A stretch of 64,000 bases of DNA from Rosa chinensis. Lineage: Eukaryota > Streptophyta > Magnoliopsida > Rosales > Rosaceae. The DNA is taken from positions 78,950,347 to 79,014,346 of the forward strand of contig NC_037089.1 of NCBI RefSeq assembly GCF_002994745.2. Direction: 5' to 3'. The notes under the pieces are model-generated. The model was given only the letters and a program-made list of their open reading frames with translations. It had not been told where the DNA came from and made no database searches. Positions 24,401 to 34,590 of this stretch are shown piece after piece (positions within the stretch are counted from its first letter, which is position 1; every line of letters begins with the position of its first letter). A program made the position numbers and the translations under genes.

Positions 24401-25200
24401 CATTCTGGATGGATAGGTCCACAGACATCTCTTTGTATCCTTTGTAAGAATGGAATGTTTTGTTTTGTATCTTTAGCATAGGAAGGTCTCGATCCTGTTT
24501 TTGCTAAAGAGCAGGCTTTGCAAAACAAGTGATGTGCCTTTGAAATAGGCAATGAGGCATAATGGGAGGGAGGTAGTGCTTCTGGTACTTCAGAAAGCAA
24601 TGACTGCATTTGAGCAATCCTAGAATCGACACCTTTCAGTGTGGCGGATTTTTCTCCCATTTTTCACTCGAAAGAAGGGATGTCCGTGTGAGTTCTTTTA
24701 AAAATACGGATGATCATGTCATGACCTCGGTGCCATAGGCGGTCATGCAAAAGCCTGTATGAGTCAGGGTCCCACATTTCATTGTTGGTGACAATATAGG
24801 ATTCAATTATCCAAATCGTAGTGAGGTACAGTCCACTAGATTTACTCATAAGTTTCTCTAAAATGCGTTTCCTTCCACATTCATTAGAGTTAATGACAAG
24901 ATATTCAGTTCCATTCTCACGGTGTGTTGTTACCTGATAACCATTGGCACAAATACCTTTGAAACTTAACAAGGTTCGATTAGCTCTTGGTGCATATAGA
25001 GCGTCTGTGACTTGAAATGTTGCGCCATGAGGCAGCAAAAATTTGGCAGTTCCTCGCCATTTTATTAGTTTTGATAATCCAATCATCGTAGTCACAGAGG
25101 AATTATAGGCTATTAGTTCAATGAATAATTGCCTATTTCTTAATATTGTGTGGGTAGTCCCACTATCATCTTAGCACTCAAGTTCTCCTCCATTCATTCC
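21479..25200 (-). pseudogene. Copia pol (protease, integrase, RT, RNase H), broken
   Basis: Domains can be followed in order but in several frames. The protease motif DSGTTHT lies near 25,154-25,170, just after an in-frame stop. The GAG-pre-integrase region (LLHDRLWHRGHDM) is at about 24,710-24,750, and the integrase zinc/core (CGPFKYFMVLVDAS, then SIRLDNCGEFT) at 24,225-24,420 ends at a TGA. The integrase C-half is at 23,665-24,160 and RT pieces (KSRRSLYGLKQS-like) at 22,340-22,770. RNase H (GYIKGDNTKHI, ADLFTKSLP) is at 21,479-21,870. The RT active site YVDD is lost: the region near 22,545 reads YVIT after small indels. The element cannot encode a working polymerase. Confidence 0.9.
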
Positions 25201-25562
25201 TACAAAGAAATGGGAGGTATTTAGAAAATATAACTCATATTCTCTAGAGTATTTCTATTTGCGTAGAATGGTATTCTTTTCATTCTAATAATTTTTCTCT
25301 AGATGTATTGCTTTACATCTTTATAGTGCTAGGTCGAACCATGTAAATATGTGTAGTAAATAAATTTGAATAAATTTAGTGCTTCAGAATAAAATTCAAA
25401 ATTTATTAATAAGCCAACGATAATCAAATTAAGGTCTTGTTCAGAAATCTTATTCATCAATCCATGATTGAAAATAAACTTTAAGACCAAACAATAGTCT
25501 AATTAAAAATGAGGCATTATGCCTTCACAACTGTCTTTGGAAAATAAAATGAATAAAGCAGA

Positions 25563-26537
25563 TCATTCAAGATTGAGAGCATCCATTGACTTAGCAAGTT
25601 CCTCTTTGCCATTGGAGTCTGCAACTGTAAGGTTGACGTCTAGGTTATGACCTCCTTCTTCCATATAGTGAGCCACTTGTTCTTTAGACTCTCTATACCT
25701 CTTGTAATTGGCTGCTACTCTGTTGTTTGCTTGGCAGTTCTTGTACCAATGCCCAATGAATTCACACCTATAGCATGGTTCATTGTCAACTCTTTCCTTT
25801 GGCATCTTGTTTCCATGATCCCCATGTCCCTTTCCACGTGGTGCATTGTTGCCACGTGGGTAGGGATCAGCACGTCTAAACCCCCTTGCATTGGAGTTAT
25901 TTGCACCTTTCATTTTTCCATAATTAGCCTCGGGAATTTTCTTTGTCCCAGTGGGTCTGGCATTGTTATTCAAGAGAATCTTATTTTGTCTCTCAGCCAC
26001 TTGCAGTAGGCTTATCAACTTATTGAAGGTTGTGATTCTTTTGTTGTCATAATCGAACTGATACTGGTTCGCTAGTATAAAAGCTGAATTAGGAAAGGTG
26101 GTAAGAGTGTTGTAGATCATATCATCTTCTGTGATTTCCCTTCCACAGAAATTGAGACGTGCCTTTAAGCGCAACATGTCCTTGTTGAAGTCATTGACCT
26201 TTTTATAGTCAAGCAAGCGGATTCCATTCCACTGAACAACCAGTCCTGGGAGCAAAGTATCGTGAATGTTCCCAAAACGTCCTTTAAGGGCATCCCACAG
26301 TGCTTTGGGTGTCTTCAACTGAAGGTACTCCCAGCGTAGGCTAGGATCAATATGTCGCCTCAGAAAAATTAAGGCATCTGTTTTCACCTTATTAAATAGT
26401 TCATCATCTTTGGGATCAATAATGGTGGTAGTGTAGTCTTTTGCCACAAAGCCAGTTTCCATATCGGAAACCCAACGATGGTACTCAAGTCCTTCTGAGT
26501 CCAAGATGTCAAACTCAAGTCGAGTTGGATCAGTCAT
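25563..26537 (-). CDS. gag: Copia gag polyprotein (intact frame)
   Basis: 324 residues from an ATG to a stop with no break. Retrotransposon Gag forms the cytoplasmic particle that packages element RNA. The N-terminal region (LEFDILDSEGLEYHRWVSDM) and the UBN2-type core (about 70-200: LWDALKGRFG, NGIRLLDYKKVNDFNKDMLRL) are typical of plant Copia. A basic Arg/Gly stretch precedes one zinc knuckle C-X2-C-X4-H-X4-C (CYRCEFIGHWYKNC) near 255-268. It is the only intact frame in the element, in contrast to the ruined pol. Confidence 0.9.
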   Translation of the reverse strand: MTDPTRLEFDILDSEGLEYHRWVSDMETGFVAKDYTTTIIDPKDDELFNKVKTDALIFLRRHIDPSLRWEYLQLKTPKALWDALKGRFGNIHDTLLPGLVVQWNGIRLLDYKKVNDFNKDMLRLKARLNFCGREITEDDMIYNTLTTFPNSAFILANQYQFDYDNKRITTFNKLISLLQVAERQNKILLNNNARPTGTKKIPEANYGKMKGANNSNARGFRRADPYPRGNNAPRGKGHGDHGNKMPKERVDNEPCYRCEFIGHWYKNCQANNRVAANYKRYRESKEQVAHYMEEGGHNLDVNLTVADSNGKEELAKSMDALNLE

Positions 26538-28180
26538 CTACATAAAACAAGAGAGAAGATATAAATTACGCAGTCATAAAGACATCCACGTAAATTATTT
26601 TCCAAATATATGAATTAGATTTCAAGACCAAGATTCGTAATGGTCACATTTTTCGATGCTATGTGAAAATACTTTATCACAGTAAGTGTGTGTATAATGC
26701 GCATGAATTTTCATTATCATGGCAAAATGGAATTTTATATGTCGTATTACAAAAATAACTATAACACATTTAATAATAAATAAGACATAGCATATATAAA
26801 AATAAACTACATGACATGCTCAAATTGCACAAATATACAACAAAATATATGCTACATGTAATAATAGCAATAATATATCATGCGAAAAATAAAATATAAA
26901 CAATAGCATAATATAAAGACATGCTTAGGAATAATTATATAAGAGTAAATAAAATTCACAAAACATGCTCACAATTGCATAATAAAAACATAAGCAATAA
27001 AATATAAAGCATGCTTAAACATAATTATAAATCATGCTTAAATATAATGATATAAAACATAAATAATAAGGCATGCTTAAAACAATCAAAATTATCTAAT
27101 TAAACATGCTTAATAACAAAATAAAATAAAATTCACATGTTTTAAAATCATAAAATAAAATAAAAACATACTTGATTTCGAGAAAATAAAACAATCCTAG
27201 CGCACGCGTGTGTTGATGCAGGCGTGCGTAGCGATGTTTCTGTGCTGGAGAAAAAAACTGGGCCGCTTCCTCTCCCTTTTCAGCAGTGGACTTTGATCCC
27301 TTTTTTTTTCTGGGCCTGGTCTTTTCTTGGGCCTTCTCTTTGTTCTTTTTTTTTCGTTTCTGGGCCTGCAGGGCCTGCTTTTTTTTTTTTTTTTTTTTTT
27401 TTTTTTTCTGTTTTGGGCCTTCTGTTCTTTGGGCCTCTTTTTTTTGAATAGTGATTTTTCCTTTCTGGGCTGGGTCCTTACTTCAGCCCGAGTTGACTCT
27501 TTTTTTTTTTTTTTTTTTTTTTCTGTCAATTTGGGCCGGGTCTTTACTTTGGCCCGATCACCTTTTTTTTCTTTTTTCTTTTTTCTTTCGCCTGATCACA
27601 TCTTCTTCTTCTTCAGGGTTTTTTTCTTTTGCTTTTCTCAGTTTCTGCGTCTTCTTCTTCGGGTATGCAGCAGATGGTTGGTTTGCAGGCGTGGAAGTTT
27701 GGGCGGGGCCGGGCGTAGCTGGGCTGCGGGGATGCGAGGCCTGACGCGGCTGGGCTGCTGCTACTGTGATCTGCAGGTGTGGCAGGCGGCGAGGTTGGCA
27801 AGGCGGGGTGAGATCGTGTAAGCTCGGGTATTGCAGGCAGGGAGGGTCGGTGGGCTGGGATCGAGTGGCCTGGGCGTGCAGGCTGGGATCTGTGAGGTGG
27901 GCACGGCCGCACGGGGATGCTGTTATTACCGGCGTTGGACTGCTGGGGGATGCGGCGTGCAGGTGGGTTGGGGTGGGCACTGTGGTGCTTGGCCGGGTGC
28001 TTGGCCGGAGAGGCAGAGGTGAGGCCAGTCTTGGCAGGGCCGGCCTAGAGGGTTTTTTTTTTTTTTAGTTGGTGGCGGCAGGAAAAAGGTTCTAGGGTTT
28101 TGGTTTCTTTTCGATAGAAAGAAAACTAGAAAATTAGGATTTTTTTCGATTGGCTATTTGCTCTGAGCGTGCTGATAACG
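26538..28180 (-). other. Copia leader: unusually long, with T-tracts and a GC-rich block
   Basis: 1.6 kb between the 5' LTR and gag. Next to gag (26,560-27,180) it is very A-rich, with many 'catgcttaa' repeats. At 27,290-27,590 several runs of 10-28 T residues alternate with 'gggcct' motifs. At 27,650-28,060 it is GC-rich and unlike the rest of the element. Open frames here are homopolymer or composition artefacts. Confidence 0.6.
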
Positions 28181-28374
28181 TGTTAAAGTAAAATGATAAT
28201 TGGAATTGGTCTACTCATTTCATTCATAACCCCTTTATATAGGGATAAGATTACAACGGAAATATCAATTACATTTATGATACTAAATGCTGATTGAGCT
28301 GTGATTTGTAATTGCTTGATTCTCTCTTCGTCTGTTTCTTTGACGAAGGCACATAATGTGCTTTTCCTTTAACA
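28181..28374 (-). repeat. Copia 5' LTR
   Basis: Pair of the 3' LTR, with three differences seen by eye. On the minus strand it contains a TATATAAAGGGG promoter element. The primer-binding site just downstream does not show the usual initiator-Met complement clearly. Confidence 0.9.
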
Positions 28375-28535
28375 TAAATGAAAATATGTCTTGCCAATAC
28401 TTCATATCCCATTTGTTTTCTCCTGCAAATAAAATTGAATGAACAATTAGCTATAACATAAAAGAAAGAAAGAAAGAAAGAAGATTGAAAACTCATAAGC
28501 CTTACCAACAATTATAAATAACATTATTGAACATA

Positions 28536-28700
28536 CACTACAAGAAAAATGGCCTTTTGCAAGGAATTTTTTCCTTGTAAAAAACTGAAATAATATTTGC
28601 AAGATCTTAATAATGTTTCCCTTGTAAAAAATGGTTTCAGGAGGATTCTAATGACCTTAATGGTTTCCTTGTACTGCAATAATATTTGCAAGATCAAGTT
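28536..28700. mobile_element. CACTA-type terminus remnant
   Basis: CACTACAAGAAAAA followed by repeated 'ttgcaag' and 'ccttgtaaaaaa' motifs, the form of a CACTA end with subterminal repeats. No opposite end was found, so it is a fragment. Confidence 0.4.
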
Positions 28701-30026
28701 GTTAAATTTTGACACAATAAGTATAAGTGACACTATTAAAAAAAAAAAAAAGCATATAATAATCCTTTGGTCTTTCCTAGTAAAATCAATTACCTGAACG
28801 TGCCTATGATCTTATGATCTTAGGCGCTACATAGCTCTAATTTTACCACCTATAATGTAATCAACCACAGCACATACGGACACTTGACATTTCAGCAAAT
28901 CAACCGAAACAAGATATTAGATCAACCAAAACAAGATACTAGATAGACACTTGGAATTCTGTTTATGAGTTGTGCTCCAATGGATTGAGAATGCTTGTTT
29001 CAAATGTCTCTCGAGTGAATTTAACTTTAGCTCATCTCTTGTCAATTACAAACCAAATTTTACCTAAAAAAGATACTAGATACCAGTTTTCTTGCTAGAG
29101 ACTTTAATTGTTCATTTGCAATTTACTAAACCAATCATTGTAGCTTATGTCTGGTTTCAATAGACTTACTTGACTCAAGTAGGAGGCCAGTACTAGCCTA
29201 AGAAATTCAAGCACCCAAACATGCATTTTAATCATTTTCAAGCAGACAACACATTAAACTTAAGAAGAGAAAATATACTACTCCCCATCTGATCCTTCCA
29301 CCACTTTCTTCTCTGGCATTCCTTTTCTGAAACATCAAAGAAATTCAAAACAAAAATAAGAAAATTGCAACCAGAATAATACTTCAAAGCTGGTTTGATA
29401 ATGAACATTAGTGAGACTTACATCACCATCTTCAGCATCATCAGCTTCAGTCTCTAAGGTCTTTTTGTACTCAGCTTTAAGCTCAGCAATTTTGTCCGTA
29501 TAAGGCTTCTACTCCTAAACACATGATATGCAATGAGATTGAGAATTTACAAGATTGAAAATTTCCAGTCTGAATAGTTTTGAGGCCAAGGAATTAAAGG
29601 AATGAACAATGCCACCCTATCTTGCACAGAAAATCATCAAATCCAACAAGAAAAAAAAGGGGCACAGGTTCAGGGTGAGTTGATTTGAAAAAAATCAAAT
29701 GGTGTTGGTGCTGTTATTTATGATCGTTGCTGATTTGGGGTATCTATCTGTCTTGGTTGGCCATCATAATCAAAGAAATCTAGTACCCAAAATACCACAA
29801 ATTGACCAAATCTGGAAACAGGCCCGAAGAGAGTTGTTTCGATCTGTTACTACTTGTTCTGCAGGGGACGCATATGGGGAAAAGTAAGAACTTTAGAGGA
29901 GAGAAAGAATAAGAAGCACAGCGAATCGAAGCTCATCGATCAATATACTATAAATTTGGGGAGAAAGGAGACGACTTACAGTGAGGTTGATTCGCTAAAT
30001 CAATTAACCACTTTCACTTTCGGCTT
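28701..30026. other. Harbinger interior with no intact gene
   Basis: Apart from the HMG-box relic, no coding region is supported. Sequence is AT-rich; scattered short frames lack any recognised domain. Confidence 0.4.
29279..29514 (-). pseudogene. HMG-box (HMGB-type) gene fragment
   Basis: HMGB proteins bend DNA in chromatin. The minus strand at 29,514-29,422 encodes KPYTDKIAELKAEYKKTLET and then an acidic ADDAEDGD, the end of an HMG box plus acidic tail, bounded by an AG acceptor and GT donor. A second exon-like piece (29,328-29,279) reads EKKVVEGSDGE and a stop. A TAG lies where a Lys is expected just before KPY, and the two pieces do not join in frame. It sits inside the Harbinger element, which suggests capture. 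Confidence 0.5.
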
Positions 30027-30235
30027 TGAAGATGTCGGAGCACAGAGCGAGTCGGAGCACAGAGCGATCTATCGAGCTTTGAAGATGTCGGAGCACAGAC
30101 CGAGTAGAAGCACAGAGCGATCTGTCGAGATGTTGGAGCACAGAGCGATCTCTCGAGCTTTGAAGATGTTGGAGCACAGAATGAGCCGGAGCACAGAGCG
30201 ATCTCTCAACCTTTGAAGATGTCGGAGCACAGAGC
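30027..30235. repeat. Minisatellite with 'cggagcacagagcga' units
   Basis: About four imperfect units of roughly 50-60 bases, built from 'gaagatgtcggagcacaga' and 'cagagcgatct.tcgag' blocks, inside the right part of the Harbinger element. Confidence 0.8.
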
Positions 30236-30595
30236 CTCTCGTGAATTTTGTGCGATCTCTCGAGCTGGGATGCGTTGACGGCAGAGGAAGGAAGCTAGGG
30301 ACCGAAATGAGATGATTAAAAAGTAACCCTATTGGCTCAAAGGTAATTGTTAGAAAAGAATGAGGATAAAATTGGTCATTTGATAAATTTCATTTAAAAA
30401 ACACTATTCATTCCGTGTTTTACTTAGAAGCAGAATCCAAAAGCATGGTGAGGGTTGCTTCTCAGTTTTAGCTGCCGTGAGAATCTATTTGGACCAAAAG
30501 CAGCTTCTAGACAATTTACCAAACACCATACCCAAACCTCAAAAGCAGAATCAACTCCAAAAGCAGCTCCAAAATCAATCCCAAACTGGGCCTAA

Positions 30596-30785
30596 AAGGC
30601 GGTTGTTGTGACATTTTCCAGCTGCTACAACGAACATTACTGTTTTTAAAGACAAAATATAAAAGTAGAGACATGTGACAATGCTAGTTAAACAAAGACT
30701 ACAATAAAAGAAAGCAGAAAAAAATACGCATTTAATATAAAGAAATATAATCCAAATAGAGATAACGATCATTTGGTATTTTGCT
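30596..30785. repeat. Copy of the RING-gene 3' flank (17,846-18,080)
   Basis: Begins exactly beyond the right target duplication of the Harbinger element ('aaggcggttgttgtgacatt') and ends 'catttggtattttgcta' before a long T-run. The order of landmarks is the same as in the first copy. Confidence 0.8.
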
Positions 30786-30885
30786 AGACTTTCCGTCTTT
30801 TTTTTTTTTTTTTTTTTTTTTCTGGTTGCTTCTTTATTTTTTTTTATTGCTTTTTTTTTTTTTGTTTCAACACCTCCTCAATCGA

Positions 30886-31926
30886 ACACCAACTCCTGAC
30901 ACCACTTTGAAGCACTTGGTCAAAAGAGTTAGAGCTATAGAACAAGCTTGTCGTGATTGCAATGACGAAAAAATTGACATGAGTAGTCACCAGTTTGTAG
31001 AAATGATGGTGGTTGATGGTTGCCTTGTTATTGAGTTCATGCTCGGAAGGACATACAGCAAGATTCTTCGGAATGATCCTCTGTCCCAAAGTTCATGGAT
31101 GCGCACCCCACTTATATCAGATTTGTTTCTACGGGAAAACCAGTTGCCTTGGTTAGTTCTTGATTGTTTATTCCAATATCTTGTAAAAGAAAATGCTGAC
31201 GATGAACCTGTTGGAAAGCATAAGTTTCTGTCTGAGCTTACTCTCAAATTTTGTCAGTTGCACACCATGCGTTTTCTAAAGCCAATTGATGGAGCATCCG
31301 AAATCAGGCATTTACTTGACCACATAAGAATTGGTATAGTTGGACCAGAAAAGCTAACCTTCAGTTCACGTCGTTATTTGGTTCCCTCTGTGACAGAACT
31401 CCGGCAAATTGGAGTCATATTTAAACGTGGAGACATGTCTGCTTGCCACACACTCAACATAGCCTTCCACAATGGAGTGATGGAGATTCCGGAAATATGT
31501 ATTGGCAATAATTGATCTCTCTTTATCAACCTCATTGCCCTCGAAGAATGCCAACAAGGCCTCATAGGTTATGCATTTACCTCTTATGCCAGGGTCTTGC
31601 ATTATATTATTAAATCTAACAAAGATGCAGAATTTCTCATGCAGAAAGGAATTATACATACCACTTTGAGCAAGGAGGACATAACTTGTCTCTTCAATAG
31701 CATTCATGATAACGCAACACCGACCTCTGAATCTGTTGTAATTCTCACCAGGAATGTGCATTTGTATTGTAAGCGTCGTTGGCTCAGGAGATGCCTTATA
31801 AGTATCAAACAGGATTATCTATACAATCCATCTTCAGTCTGGTCCCTTTCTAATGCGGTCATCATTATTGTAATTCTCGGCATCGCACAAACCATATACA
31901 CTCTTCTCTCTTACTACAAGTCATAA
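30886..31926 (+). pseudogene. DUF247 (UPF0481) gene copy 1, truncated and interrupted
   Basis: DUF247 proteins are plant-specific, C-terminally membrane-anchored proteins; some act in self-incompatibility, most are uncharacterised. Homology to copy 2 starts at the Leu of LLHRTPTP-like sequence, immediately after long T-runs, so the N-terminus is missing. The frame then runs through FVEMMVVDGCLVIEFML, SDLFLRENQLPW and YLVPSVTELRQIGVIFK to a TGA at 31,513-31,515, where copy 2 has Glu. It continues in the same frame through FINLIALEECQQ to a hydrophobic C-terminal helix (AVIIIVILGIAQTIYTLLSYY) and stop. One stop plus 5' truncation indicate a pseudogene. Confidence 0.85.
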
Positions 31927-32846
31927 CCGTCCTTCTGCTAAGCTAGCAAATGTGTGTTGTTTTTTCTGATCAATATCCTGGCTTACAAAGTTGTATAAAT
32001 GCTGTGTACTAGGGCATCCTATGTAAATGCTGACTAATTATATTTATCTCCATCCCATCTGTAAACTCGATTATTTGTCTGTATAATATTGGATATGTTT
32101 GATACGTACAGTAGATCAATTCCACCAGTATAGTCAAATAAAGGTTAAAAATAAAAATTTATAAAATTTCGTCATCTTGAATGAAATTAGGACGTACTGT
32201 CTGAAAATGAAGTGTAACCTATCCCTTAAGTGGGACAAAATATGATTAGCCCTTAAAACTATTATACTAGATCTCATCTAATAGAAGTAATGTAGTATTG
32301 TATGAAAGTACTTGTCAAAGTCAGTCTATCATCTTTTTGTGTTTGATATCAGACTATAGGAGGTCCAAGGTTTAGATTCAAGCAAGAACCGGCAAGGACT
32401 TCAAGAATCAAGACTTCATCATCCTTGTAAGTTTCTGCTACGAAATCCACCAGTTTTTACTACTTCAGTCTTTCTTTTTGGTCCGGAAAATTACATACAT
32501 AAACAGTTAAGAACCTAGTTCACTGATTTTAGAAATCAAACATTGAAACTTTGGTCAAACTGTATATAGTTCTCGTCTTTTCCTTTGTCAATTACTTGTT
32601 ATTAGTACACAGAGTTATAGATACGATGCATGAATCATTAGTGTGCACATGGAAAATCACCATAAATTTGGATACGATTCAAAATGAACTGATAGCCCTC
32701 CACTGACTGTTTTTAGCTTTATTGATCATAGTTTTATAGTTCTCCTTCTGGTTAAATAGCAGATTTATACTAATTTGGAGGTACTTAGACTGGTGCATGC
32801 TTGATCATGAATGAAATTAGAGAAGAGGAAGGGAGTTCATTGCAGC
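31927..32846. other. Interval between DUF247 copies
   Basis: Copy 1 3' flank and copy 2 5' region. A GTAAGTTT donor-like site near 32,427 and the 'ttgcag' acceptor near 32,845 could bound an intron in the leader of copy 2. No other gene. Confidence 0.35.
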
Positions 32847-34180
32847 AAATGATCTGAACCAACAAATTCCAAGTGAAAATATAAATCATGAAGACAAATT
32901 CTTAGCATGGTCGATTCGAGGAAAGTTTTTACAACAACCACCATCACCACCTTGCATATTCAGAATTCCCAAGACACTACAAGGTTCTAAAGAGAATGAT
33001 TGTGTAGTTCCAAAGTTAGTTTCAATAGTACCATATCACCATGGCAAAAAGAACTTGGAACCGATGGAAGGAATTAAACTATGGTACTTGCGTTCCCTCC
33101 TTCATCGAACACCAACTCCTGAAACCAGTTTGGAGCATTTGGTCAAAAATATTAGAGCCGTAGAACAACTTTGTAGCGATTGCTATGACGATGAAAGTAA
33201 TCTGAGTAGTGATCAGTTTGTAGAAGTGATGGTGGTTGATGGTTGCTTCATCGTTGAATTCATGCTCAAGACAGAACGTAGAGAGTGTGTGACTGATTCT
33301 GTAACTGAAAATCTATGGATACGTTCACCTCTCATATCTGACTTGTTTCTACTCAAAAACCAGCTGCCTTGGCGGCTAGTACTTGAATGTTTATTCCAAC
33401 TGATAAAGGAAAATACTTGTAATGAATCTGTTGGAAAGTACACTTCTCTATCTGAGCTCACTCACAAAATCATGGAGTTTGCACTATTGGCCATCTAGAG
33501 AGTACTGGTGGAGCATATGAAATCAGGCACTTACTTGACTACATGAGAACAGCTATAGTTGGACCAAAAACAGTAACCATTCTTACTCTTCCTCGTTACT
33601 TGTTTCCCTGTGTGACAGACCTGCTACAACTTGGAGTCAGATTTAAATCTAGAGATAGTTCTTGCAATCTGCTCAACATACCTTCTGCGATGGAGTGATG
33701 GAGATTCCTCAGATTTTTGTTCACAAAAATGAATCTCTTTTTCTAAACCTCATTGCCCTTGAACAGTGTGAACAAGGGCGCATTGGATATGATTTTACCT
33801 CATATGCCAGGGTCCTGCATTACCTTATTAAGTCAGGCAAAGATGCAGACTTTCTCATGCAGAAGGGAATCATAAAAACCAGATTGAGCAAGGAGGACAT
33901 AGCTCGTCTCTTCACCGGTGTTTGCAATAACACTACATTTGCTTCTGACTCTTTCTCTGATCTCTCCAGGGAAGTTCACTTGTTTTCCAAGGAGCGTTGG
34001 CTGCAGAGATGCCTAATTAGCATTAAACGGGATTATTTATACAATCCATCTTCAATCTGGTCAATTTCTAATGCGGTCTTCCTTGTCATAATTCTCACAT
34101 TCACACAAACCTTATATACTGTTCTCTCTTACTACCAAGAAGCTAGCAATTGTCAATGTCATGTTGGGAACTATATTTGT
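32847..34180 (+). pseudogene. DUF247 (UPF0481) gene copy 2, frameshifted
   Basis: Contains the N-terminal part that copy 1 lacks: CIFRIPKTLQG, then VPKLVSIVPYHHGKKNLEPM and KLWYLRSLLHRTPTP. The core FVEVMVVDGCFIVEFML and SDLFLLKNQLPWR follow. The frame breaks near 33,480-33,505 and again near 33,685, where single-base changes separate IRHLLDYMRT from the MEIPQIFVH part. The C-terminus again ends in a hydrophobic helix (AVFLVIILTFTQTLYTVLSYY). No ATG is seen upstream in the first frame before an in-frame stop near 32,817. Probably dead, though an upstream first exon could supply a start. Confidence 0.75.
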
Positions 34181-34261
34181 TATATGGTTCCCATATCTGT
34201 TTCATTTCAAGTTGTAAACTCTGTTTGTACTTCTTGTTTGCTTGGTTAGTACTGGTATTTG

Positions 34262-34590
34262 TATAGTTTTCTTGCATCTAAAGCTGATGAGATTCATGTA
34301 TGACAAGTATATACACAGTGCATTAGAGAAACCAACAATAAACTCAAAATTCAATATTGCAGAACGATTCACAGTGTAATTATATATTCTGGCAGTAAAT
34401 CACACGGTAATTTAATCAGGAAATGACAATCTATTAACCAAGCAACAAAGAATAATTCAGTCATGTACTACCCTCGGATTGTTCCTATTCATTCAACTCC
34501 ACCCAAATTACAATGCAATCAGGTACCAAACTCAGTGATAGTTCTTAAACCAACAAATGTTCAGTCCAGTTCCAAATCATCCAGAACAGC
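34262..34590 (-). pseudogene. 3'-end relic of a third GH81 copy
   Basis: Aligns by eye with 35,384-35,715, the 3' flank and last codons of the intact GH81 gene: 'gattcatg.atgacaagta', 'aacaaagaataattca', 'attcaactccacccaaat' and 'aaaccaaca.atgttc' recur in order. No coding body remains. Confidence 0.7.

Larger units (their letters stand above)
21089..28374 (-). mobile_element. Copia LTR retrotransposon (7.3 kb), transcribed leftward
   Basis: Two 194-bp LTRs (21,089-21,282 and 28,181-28,374) begin TGTTAAAG and end CTTTAACA, flanked by a 5-bp target duplication TAAAT (21,084-21,088 and 28,375-28,379). The order on the minus strand is 5' LTR, long leader, gag, protease, integrase, RT, RNase H, purine tract, 3' LTR, which is the Copia order. 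By eye the LTRs differ at only three positions, so insertion was recent. Confidence 0.95.
20451..30592. mobile_element. Harbinger/PIF-type element, interrupted by a Copia insertion
   Basis: The left end GGCTTAGTTTGGGATTG and the reverse-complemented right end GGCCCAGTTTGGGATTG are near-identical, each flanked by TAA (20,448-20,450 and 30,593-30,595), the 3-bp duplication typical of PIF/Harbinger. The similarity between the two ends weakens inward over about 200 bases. Without the Copia element it is about 2.85 kb. No DDE transposase was recognised. It carries an HMG-box gene relic, a minisatellite and a CACTA-type end. The left end has an internal 34-base tandem duplication. Confidence 0.7.

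Noticed and set aside
27197..28068. Several open frames rich in Phe, Lys, Pro or Gly
   Set aside because: They come from T-runs and a GC-rich block in the Copia leader; no domain and no coding signature.
28155..28180. Primer-binding site for initiator Met tRNA next to the Copia 5' LTR
   Set aside because: The sequence after the LTR does not match the usual TGGTATCAGAGC; a partial GTTATCAGCACG is seen, so the primer is left open.
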